Assembly (NCBI GenBank): GCA_965240325.2
Contig: OZ251240.1
Coordinates: 744,001 to 808,000, forward strand
From: Rebecca billardiae RCC1528
Lineage: Eukaryota > Haptophyta
Length of the DNA stretch: 64,000 nucleotides
Direction: 5' to 3'
The translations under genes and the position numbers were made by a program. Positions 1 to 7,439 of the stretch are shown here, in pieces (the stretch's first letter is position 1; each line of letters begins with the position of its first letter). The notes beneath the pieces were generated by a model that did not search any database, had not been told where the DNA came from, and saw nothing but the letters and a program-made list of their open reading frames with translations.

Positions 1-274
1 CTCATCGTGCTCAGCGCACGCGCTGCAGGCATGCGCGCCGGGGGGCGTAGGAGCGCAGGGCTCAGCTCGCGAGGGCGGGCGCGTGCGCTCGGGAAGAGAG
101 GTGCTCAAAGCCCGCGTGGTGCGCACCCAGGCTTGTCTTTCCGCTGTCGACATGGCCAAGCACGCCCACATTCGCGTTGAGAGTCCGCGTGTTCGCGGCG
201 CCGTCGTCCCCGCCCATCGTGGTGCGCTGCGGCGGCTGGGCGTGACCGAACTACCGCCGAAGCCGTCCACGTGA

Positions 275-994
275 ATGAAGCCCCCACTCGGCATGCAGCG
301 ATGGTGGACTGCTCTGCCGGCCGGCACGGAAAGATGGCGGACCACGCTGCTCGTGCGACGGCGCAGCACGAAGGCCTGGGTCCAACGGCAGGCGAATGAC
401 CACTTCGTCGCGCAGGCAAAGCGGCTCGGCCTGCGATCGCGCGCGGCGTTCAAGCTCGACGAGCTCGACAAGAAGCTCGGCTTGCTGCGTGCAGGCGACA
501 CTGTGCTCGACCTCGGTGCATCGCCTGGCTCGTGGTCGCAGATCGCTGCCGAGCGCGTGGGCAAGGCTGGGCACGTGGTCGCGGCCGATCTGCTGAGCAT
601 GCAGCCGATCCATCGTGTGCACTCGCTCCAGCTCGACGTCTTCGACGACGATGCGGAGGCCACACTCCGCACGGCCCTCGCCGAGCGCGTGCCGAATGTC
701 ATCCTGAGCGATATGGCGCCCGACACGTGTGGGATCCGCGACGTGGACCACTGGCGCTCTATCGAGCTCTGCGAGCGCGCGCTCGCGCTTGCCAGGGCAC
801 TCCTGGCCGACGGCGGCCACCTGGTGTGCAAGCTCTTCGATGGCGGCGACGAGCCGAGACTGCGGAAGCAGTTTACCGCCTGCTTTGCCAAAGTGCGCCG
901 CGTCAAGCCTGCGAGCTCGCGCAAGGAGTCGCGCGAGCTCTTCGTCGTCGGCACGGGCTTCCACGCGCCAGGCGAATCGGCGCCGATTGTGTGA
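275..994 (+). CDS. RlmE/FtsJ-type rRNA 2'-O-methyltransferase
   Basis: Single-exon gene of 239 residues. It should transfer a methyl group from S-adenosylmethionine to the ribose 2'-OH of a large-subunit rRNA uridine (RlmE/MRM2 family). The SAM motif LDLGASPGSWSQ is at residues 78-89. The catalytic K-D-K-E set is complete: K60, D146 (SDMAPD), K186 (LVCKLF) and E221 (SRELFVV). The spacing of these four (86, 40, 35) matches my memory of E. coli RlmE. The first 35 residues are basic with few acids, so an organelle presequence is plausible; mitochondrion or plastid cannot be told apart. The ATG at 275 is the first in frame after stops. No intron is needed. Confidence 0.93.
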   Translation: MKPPLGMQRWWTALPAGTERWRTTLLVRRRSTKAWVQRQANDHFVAQAKRLGLRSRAAFKLDELDKKLGLLRAGDTVLDLGASPGSWSQIAAERVGKAGHVVAADLLSMQPIHRVHSLQLDVFDDDAEATLRTALAERVPNVILSDMAPDTCGIRDVDHWRSIELCERALALARALLADGGHLVCKLFDGGDEPRLRKQFTACFAKVRRVKPASSRKESRELFVVGTGFHAPGESAPIV

Positions 995-1793
995 GGGGGC
1001 GCAGCGATGCTGGTGGCCGGGTGGCAGCGCACGGCGCTTTGCTTGGGGCCGAGATTCCAGTCTGACTCAGTGGCCAAGCTGAGCCAGCCAGACCAGCTTG
1101 TGCCAGTTTCAGCGGAACTTTGACAGCTCCACCGGAGCCCGAGCTGAGCCCGCGGTAGCGTATTCATGATGATGTGCATACTGATGACGATGATGATGTC
1201 GTAATGATCCGGACTGAGCCGGTGCCGCAATGCATGATTAGAGCTGATGAAAGCAGCTGAATTATAACAATAATAGTTATATGAACGGTCCGGTCCAACT
1301 GTTACTGGCAAACTGTCACTGTGAGTCCGACTGCTCACTCACTGCGTGCGACGACGCGACTCTCACGGCTCACGCCGCACTAGCCGTCGTAGCGCGCGGC
1401 CCGCGGGCAGTCTCACCGCGCAGCCCCGGCGGTGCCGAGATAGCCTCTCAGCAAGCTGGTCAGAGTGGCAGGCCTGAACGGGCTACTCAGCATAGCACGC
1501 CCTGTCCGAGTAGTACAGGCTACACTGTCTGTCTCCGAGTACGACACTCTAGTCTCTTATACCGAGCCGTCCCGCGACCGTGCCGATGGCAACGAGTACT
1601 TACGGCTAGTGCCTACAGTCGGGCCTGACCGGCCAGTGAGACTCACTGGCCAGGCCTGAAGCTCATCAGTGACATCACGCGCACCGCGTGGTAGCTTCGG
1701 TGATCAACATTTATACTCAGTACTCACTCCTAGTGAGTCCTACCGTAAGCTTCTAAGTATTACTCGTCAGTAGTTATAATAGGTTCCGAGTAC
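995..1793. other. intergenic, no gene seen
   Basis: Space between the convergent methyltransferase and ABA4-like genes. It contains GATGATG-type short repeats near 1165-1200 and a small AT-rich islet at about 1258-1283. No open frame here shows a recognisable motif. Confidence 0.6.
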
Positions 1794-2510
1794 TCAGTAG
1801 TCAGAGCCCGAGCGCTTGATCAGCCCGCTCTCGCGGTAGAACGTGCAGCCAGCGCGCAGGGCGAGGTAGAGCAGGAAGCCGCACGGCCCCGCGAACATCG
1901 TGCTGAGCAGGCATGGCACGACGAGCAGGTGCGGCACGCGCCAGAGCAGCCCCTTCGAGTCCACCTTGATCTTGTTCGCGTCCTCCACGATCGATCGCGC
2001 GATCAGCAGGTCGAACACGACGTAGTGGATCCAGCCGACGAAGACCAGCGCGGGGTCGGAGAAGAGTTTGACGAGTCCAGCTAGGCTCGTCATGTCAGAG
2101 AAGGCCGCGCCCGCGCCCGGCGCGAGGAGCTGCGGCACGACGAGCAGCGCGTACAGGCACGCAAACCCAATCGCAGTCCCCGTCACAATCGGCTTCGTGT
2201 AGCGCCAGCGCGGGAGGAGGAGGAGGAGGAGCCAGGCCGGCATGACCGCGTTGACCACGGGGAAGAGCGCCTCGTCCGTCAGCGCGCGCACGCCTGGGAT
2301 CACGATCGGCATGAGCGCGAGCGGCGGCGACATGCCGCTGCCGCCGGCCCGCTGATCGACGCGCTTCGCCAGCGCCGAGACGGCGCGACCGACGCGTGCG
2401 GGCAGCGGCGAAACGGCGCGGGGCAGAGCGCGAGGGCGCGCCAGCTGGACGGCGGCCGCGGCCGGCGCGGCGTTCGCCGCCAGGAGGAGCACAGCAACGG
2501 CGCCTCGCAT
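1794..2510 (-). CDS. ABA4-like (DUF4281) membrane protein, probable plastid carotenoid enzyme
   Basis: 238 residues. The first 20 are hydrophobic and alanine-rich like a signal peptide, followed by a basic, acid-free stretch to about residue 55, so targeting to a complex plastid is likely. The rest carries about four hydrophobic segments with family hallmarks: an LLPRWR turn after the first helix, GWIHYVVFDLL in the third, and PCLLSTMFAGPCGFLLYLA in the last. In plants this family (ABA4) is required to make neoxanthin from violaxanthin. In fucoxanthin-type algae homologues have been linked to related allenic carotenoids; its exact role here is inference. It is divergent from the PA-domain gene, with 184 bp between start codons. 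Confidence 0.85.
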   Translation of the reverse strand: MRGAVAVLLLAANAAPAAAAVQLARPRALPRAVSPLPARVGRAVSALAKRVDQRAGGSGMSPPLALMPIVIPGVRALTDEALFPVVNAVMPAWLLLLLLPRWRYTKPIVTGTAIGFACLYALLVVPQLLAPGAGAAFSDMTSLAGLVKLFSDPALVFVGWIHYVVFDLLIARSIVEDANKIKVDSKGLLWRVPHLLVVPCLLSTMFAGPCGFLLYLALRAGCTFYRESGLIKRSGSDY

Positions 2511-2694
2511 CGCGAGCTGCTCTTGTCGAGCGATGCCCCGACTGGAATCTGCTGCTCGTCTCGTCGGGGCGGGGGGCCGCAGCCGCGCAGCGCGCAGCGG
2601 TGCCGTTCTAGTGCCGGTCTTTGCACGTTAAAACATAGTAAACTGTACACAGCTGCGACTATTCGACTAACTAACGGCGAGTAATTCATTAACA

Positions 2695-5067
2695 ATGGCG
2701 ACCGCCATGGATCTGCGCGAGCGGGCCCATGTGCTCGAGGTGCAGCGCGGCGCGCTGCTCGCCGAGCTGCGGCGACGAGTCCGCCACTCGCCGCCCAGCG
2801 CAGCAGCCACGCCGCACCCGCGACCGACGGGGCGCGACCCTTTGCGCGCGCAGCTCGTCGCCGAGATCGTGTCGCGCGCGCACTCGCAGGAGCTGCCCTC
2901 GCCGGCGGTCGGCGCGGCGCCGCCGTCCGAAGCGCAGCGAGAGGCGCTCTTCGCCGAGCTGCAGCGGCGGGTGCGTCGGGCCCCCGAATCGCCGGCGCAC
3001 GAAGAGCAGCGCGAGGCGCTCTTCGACGAGCTGCACCGCCGCGTGAGCCGGACGCCGGAATCATCGCAGCGCCGTGCTTCCGCCCCGCCCGCCTCCCCGC
3101 CACGGCGCTCGCCGGGCGCACCCTCGTCCACGCCGGGCGCACCGGCTTCCACGCCGCGCCGCACGCCGGCGTCCACGCCGCGCCGCACGCCCGCCGCGCG
3201 GCCCCCGCCGCCGCTCAGCGCAGCGCGCGGCAGCGCCGGCCGCACTCCGCCGAGCGCGGGCGGCTGCTCTGTGCTGAGCCGCCTGAGCAAGGAGCAGCTG
3301 ACGTCTCTGGGCGCAGACCTGCGCGAGCGCGCGTCAAGCAGCGCCGCGTTGAAGCGCGCCCTGGCCGACGACCTCGCGATGGCCGCCGGCACCGCCGCGC
3401 CCGCCGCGCCGGGCTCGCCGCTCTTCGCGCGCGACATCCGCGCCGTCTCCGCCATCGAGCTGCGGGCGCTGGCGCGGTACATGCGCACGGCGCGCGCCGC
3501 GCCGCCCTCGCCCGTGTCGGCCGTGGCGCGCGCGGAGGACGACGTGCTGCAGCCGCTGAGCGAGGAGCGCGTGCGGCGGGTCGAGCGCGCGCTCGACGCG
3601 CAGCGCAACGGCGCGCTCGCCGCGGAGCAGCGCCGGCAGCTCCTCGCCGGCACCGAGCTTGGCGTGTGCTGGCTGGGCGTCGAGCTGCTACTCGACCTGT
3701 GCGACTTGCGCGCGCGCGCCGAGCCCACGGCGCACGTGGTCGCGTGCGTCGTGCGCCCGCTCACGCAGCGCGCGCAGTGCGAGCTGCGTACGCTCCTCCT
3801 CGGCGTGCGCGCGCTCGGCCTCCCCGTGCTCGGCCCCGCGACCGACTTCCACTCGTACACCTGGCTCGAGCCCTTTCGGGAGACGCTGCGCGCGGCGCGC
3901 GGCGCGCTCGGCCGCAAGGCGGATCAGCGCTCGCGATTCTTGTGGTGGGACCTCTTCTGCCAGAACCAGTGGGCGCCGGGGGACGTGGAGGGCGCGTTCC
4001 GCGGCGCGATCGCGCAGGCGGAGCGGCTGCTCCTCTCCGTGCCCAACCCGGCGCGCCCGCTCGCGATCGGGCGCACGTGGGTCCTCTTCGAGGTGATGCA
4101 GGCGGTGGTGAGCGGCACGCCGGTCGAGGTGATCGTCAATCCGCTGGCGCCGGGCGCGCTGCGCGCGGACGTGGACGCGCTGGACGTGCGCCGCGCGATG
4201 GCGACGCGGCCGGAGGACCGGGTGCGCATCCTGCAGCTCGTCGAGGCGCGCGTGCCCGGCGGCGCGCCCGCGCTCAACAGCACGGTGCGCCGCGTCGTCG
4301 TGCGAGGCCTTGCCGCCGTCGCGCTGCGCCGGCGCGCGGCGCACGGCCTCGGGCTCTCGCGCGACTCGAGCGGCAAGTGGACGCACCCGCTCGTGGCGCG
4401 CGTGCGCTGCGCCGCGCTGCGCGGCGGCGTGGGCGGCTCGGACCGCGTGCTGCTCGACGCGCTCGCCGTGCCCGCTGCGTCCGGCCCGAGCGTGCGCGGC
4501 GTGCCGCTGCCCGAGGTCCCTCTGGCAGTCGCGAGCCCGTTCCTGGCGGACGCGCCGCTGCGGCAGGCGGACGCGCGAGGGCGCGCCGTGCTGTGCGGCC
4601 GTGGCGGCTGCTCGCTCGCGGACAAGGCGCTCGCTGCGCAGGGCGCCGGCGCCGTCGCGCTGCTGATCGGCAACACGCCCGACACACCGCTCGTCTCGCG
4701 GCTGCTGCCGGCACAGGACGAGGCCGACGGGCCGCACACGCTGCAGATCCCAGTGGTGATGGTGGACGCGGAGACGAGCGCCGCGCTCGCGCGCGCGTGC
4801 TGGCAGCAGCAGCAGCAGCGGGAGCTGCTCGAGCAGCTGTCCCAGCGGCAGCGGTCGGGCGGCGGCGGCGCGCGGCGCTCGCGCACGCCCGAGCGCGCCG
4901 AGCGCGCGGACGCCAGCCCCGGCGCGCTCCCTCCGCGGGGCCGCCCGATCGCGAGCGGGGCGGGGAGGCCAGGCGCGTCCGTCGTCGTCAGTATTGTGTA
5001 TGAGCATGCGGACCTGGGCTCGCACGGCGTCGACGCGCAGCTGATCAAGGCGGTGCAGGCGCTGTGA
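2695..5067 (+). CDS. large PA-domain protein with N-terminal repeats and a WWDLFCQNQ region
   Basis: 790 residues in one exon. The N-terminus has three copies of a roughly 30-residue repeat of the form QREALFxELxRRVxRxPES (about residues 8-125), then a Pro/Ser/Arg-rich linker made of repeated STPRRTPA units (about 130-185). A conserved-looking block follows, with FLWWDLFCQNQ near residue 414 and GRTWVLFEVMQ near 459. This resembles a poorly described algal and oomycete family whose signature is a D-x-F-x-x-N/Q-Q block followed by RxWCLxE; that assignment is from memory. A protease-associated (PA) domain lies at about 600-705 (GRGGCSLADKALAAQGAGAV, ending in IPVVMV). A poly-Gln patch and a basic tail end the protein. 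I cannot name a function; the PA domain suggests ligand or protein binding. Confidence 0.75.
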   Translation: MATAMDLRERAHVLEVQRGALLAELRRRVRHSPPSAAATPHPRPTGRDPLRAQLVAEIVSRAHSQELPSPAVGAAPPSEAQREALFAELQRRVRRAPESPAHEEQREALFDELHRRVSRTPESSQRRASAPPASPPRRSPGAPSSTPGAPASTPRRTPASTPRRTPAARPPPPLSAARGSAGRTPPSAGGCSVLSRLSKEQLTSLGADLRERASSSAALKRALADDLAMAAGTAAPAAPGSPLFARDIRAVSAIELRALARYMRTARAAPPSPVSAVARAEDDVLQPLSEERVRRVERALDAQRNGALAAEQRRQLLAGTELGVCWLGVELLLDLCDLRARAEPTAHVVACVVRPLTQRAQCELRTLLLGVRALGLPVLGPATDFHSYTWLEPFRETLRAARGALGRKADQRSRFLWWDLFCQNQWAPGDVEGAFRGAIAQAERLLLSVPNPARPLAIGRTWVLFEVMQAVVSGTPVEVIVNPLAPGALRADVDALDVRRAMATRPEDRVRILQLVEARVPGGAPALNSTVRRVVVRGLAAVALRRRAAHGLGLSRDSSGKWTHPLVARVRCAALRGGVGGSDRVLLDALAVPAASGPSVRGVPLPEVPLAVASPFLADAPLRQADARGRAVLCGRGGCSLADKALAAQGAGAVALLIGNTPDTPLVSRLLPAQDEADGPHTLQIPVVMVDAETSAALARACWQQQQQRELLEQLSQRQRSGGGGARRSRTPERAERADASPGALPPRGRPIASGAGRPGASVVVSIVYEHADLGSHGVDAQLIKAVQAL

Positions 5068-5937
5068 CGACGCCGGCCGCCGGTGCCGGCGACCCAGAGG
5101 AGTAGACCCGCTCCCACACTGACACTGGCATACGTAATACTACGACGACAGGATATCAGAGTCTCGGCGTCATATGGCGCGCACACTTGGCGCGACCGGA
5201 TGACGCGGGCTGCGTGACCACGGACGCACGGTCCCGCGCGGCCGGACTGACGAGTCGGGTCAGACCGCGCGACTCGCGAGCCATCGGAGCCGCCGGTGCT
5301 CAAGCGACATCAATCACACTATCACTTATCAGGCCGTCGAACAAAGTCTGATCCGCACTGCACTGCCGCACTGCCGCACTGCGCACACCGCTGCCGCCGC
5401 GCTGACACTCACTTAGTAGCAGTCATGATTAGTCACTAACCTAGATAGACTGCCAGCTGTCGGCCATCCAGTGTGCCCAATTCGTCCGTGAGGCAGCGAC
5501 TCAGACTGACACTAGTCTGACTAGTTACTCAGGCCGAGCGCGCGCGGCGCCTTAGTCATTTTCAATAATGACGATGATTGCTGACCAGCGGGAGCGGCCG
5601 GCTGCGAGTCTGCAGCGCCGTCCGAGTGCAAAGTGCGATCGGCAGTCATCGGCATGATGTCTGATGAGTGATGACTCCGCGAGTCCAGCGACCGTCGAGT
5701 CCGATAACTGATGACGACGTACGGCTAAGCTCAATCACAGTGAGTATGCTGCCACTTGATACTGCCCGCCGCGAGGAGTAGTTGAGCGCCCGGACCGGAG
5801 CGTATTTTGCGCGTGATGAGCGAGCGCGCGCATCAATCCTACAGTTCGTCCTAGCTACAGAACTGGTGTCATCTGATAACCTATCAGAGAATCTTGATGA
5901 TCGAATGGCGCAGCATGACTGTAGTTCATCGTCAGTA
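5068..5937. other. intergenic, no gene seen
   Basis: Spacer between the convergent PA-domain and ferredoxin genes. It consists of short CACTCA and GCACTGCCGCACTGC-like simple repeats (5358-5390). Several short open frames have no support. Confidence 0.6.
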
Positions 5938-6300
5938 TTAGGATGGAGTGACAACCGTCACCTTGCCGCGTTTTGGAATGTATGTGACACACGTGAGCAC
6001 GCGCCGACCGTTCATCTTCACCGCGCACGTTGCGCACGACCCCATCTTGCAGCTGAACCCGATGTTGACGCCCGCGCGGTACGCCGCCAGGCTCAGTTTG
6101 GAGCCTCCCTCGATCTCGACCTTCTTGCCAGATGGTTTGAACTCGACGAGGGTCATGGCCGGGTCCGAGCGCCGGACAGCGGTGGCTGAGGTGGACCGAA
6201 TGGATCCGCCGACGCGAGAAACGACTCGTGCCGGCGATGCAGCGTGGCTGACACCGGCGAGAAGGGCCAACGCAAGCAGCACGGAGCGGAAGTTCGCCAT
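5938..6300 (-). CDS. short-loop plant-type [2Fe-2S] ferredoxin-like protein, probably plastid
   Basis: 120 residues. An N-terminal hydrophobic signal-like segment ends at about residue 20 and is followed by an R/S-rich segment to about 48, the bipartite pattern used for complex plastids. The ferredoxin core has four cluster cysteines: C84, C89, C92 and C104 (GFSCKMGSCATCAV then RVLTC). In photosynthetic PetF ferredoxins about 29 residues separate the third and fourth cysteine; here only 11 do. A shortened loop of this kind is found in ferredoxin-like subunits such as NDF4/PnsB3 of the plastid NDH complex, so this may be a bound redox subunit rather than the soluble electron carrier. It is head-to-head with the FSH1 gene, 134 bp apart. 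Confidence 0.85.
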   Translation of the reverse strand: MANFRSVLLALALLAGVSHAASPARVVSRVGGSIRSTSATAVRRSDPAMTLVEFKPSGKKVEIEGGSKLSLAAYRAGVNIGFSCKMGSCATCAVKMNGRRVLTCVTYIPKRGKVTVVTPS

Positions 6301-6434
6301 GGTTGCTGTGGGGAGATTCCCCGGAGCCTATTGTAGCTCCGGCCGGGGTCTCACAGTAGGCTCCCGGACCGGACCGCCCGGCAGACCGGTGGCAGCCTTG
6401 CATCTAACACGCGCTCGATCACGCCACCACCGAC

Positions 6435-7124
6435 ATGCAGCACCGCGCGGCGCCGATGCGCATCCTGTGCCTGCACGGGTTCTCGCAGACAGCTGCATCG
6501 TTGAAGCGCGTGCTCGGTCTTGGGTACTTCCAACGCGTCGGCTCGATCGCCGAGCATTCGTTCCTCGACGCGCCCTTCGACGTCCCCGACCACAATGTCA
6601 GCGGGCGCGCTTGGTTCCTGCCGGAGCGCGACACGAACGGCGAGTGGCTCTACCGTGGGTGGGAGCAGACGCTCGACGCGCTTGCCGCCATGGACGCTCG
6701 TGAGGGCCCGTTCGATGGCGTGATGGGCTTCAGCCAGGGCGCCTCAGTGGCCTCGGCCCTCTCCGCGCTGGCCACTCGGGGCCAGTCGCCTCTCGAGCGG
6801 TTGAGATTCGCAATCATGGTCTCGGGCTTCGAGTTCCGCGCGCGGCACGTCGCGGGCAACGACTTCCTCTTCACGGGCGCGGCACTCGACTTCCCCTCGC
6901 TCCACGTCTACGGCCGGCGCGACCAGATCGTCAAGCCGGAGACGAGCCAGCGGCTTGCCGCCAAGTTTGCCTCCCCTGTCGTGTACGAGCACGGCAACGG
7001 GCACAGCTTCCCGCAGACCAAGGAGGCGCTGGGGGTGATGGGCGCATTCTTGAGGGAGAATGCCCGCGCGGATACTGCGGATGGCCCAAGCAGGCTCGAA
7101 GGGCGTGCGGTGACGCAGGGATGA
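6435..7124 (+). CDS. FSH1-family serine hydrolase
   Basis: 229 residues, single exon. Alpha/beta-hydrolase fold of the FSH1/OVCA2 family (PF03959). The start reads MRILCLHGFSQTA, the usual first strand and oxyanion region, reached from an ATG seven codons upstream. The nucleophile elbow is GFSQG with S100, followed by D163 in GRRDQIV and H190 in GNGHSFP, so the triad is intact. The FxDAPF and FSQGA blocks are also in place. Family members hydrolyse short esters or thioesters; the substrate cannot be read from the sequence. No targeting signal is obvious, so it is probably cytosolic. Confidence 0.92.
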   Translation: MQHRAAPMRILCLHGFSQTAASLKRVLGLGYFQRVGSIAEHSFLDAPFDVPDHNVSGRAWFLPERDTNGEWLYRGWEQTLDALAAMDAREGPFDGVMGFSQGASVASALSALATRGQSPLERLRFAIMVSGFEFRARHVAGNDFLFTGAALDFPSLHVYGRRDQIVKPETSQRLAAKFASPVVYEHGNGHSFPQTKEALGVMGAFLRENARADTADGPSRLEGRAVTQG

Positions 7125-7439
7125 GCAGATAGCCCGGTGCGCGACATGTCCGAACGCCGCTTGCAGAATGCAGGACTCAGCAGACTGTTGAATTATCAGC
7201 AGCAGCATGAATATTATTGATGAATAATATAATACTACAGTAGTTGTATTATAATGAATGATGATGTATGATGGGGGCGGTATAGTAGGAGTGTCAAACT
7301 CATTCACCGCCCGGGCACCGGTCCCACCGCCTCAGCCTGGTCTCATCAGCAGCAGCCAGCAGCCACCCAGCGCGGCCAGCTTGGCAGCAGGCAGCGTTGA
7401 AGCGTATGAGTACTTATGTAGCTAGTCTCAATACTCTCA
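7125..7439. other. intergenic with AT-rich islet between convergent genes
   Basis: About 315 bp between the 3' ends of the FSH1 and ASNSD1-like genes. Positions 7195-7260 are strikingly AT-rich (ATTATTGATGAATAATATAA and following) inside otherwise GC-rich DNA; it may hold the 3'-processing signals of both genes. Confidence 0.5.
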
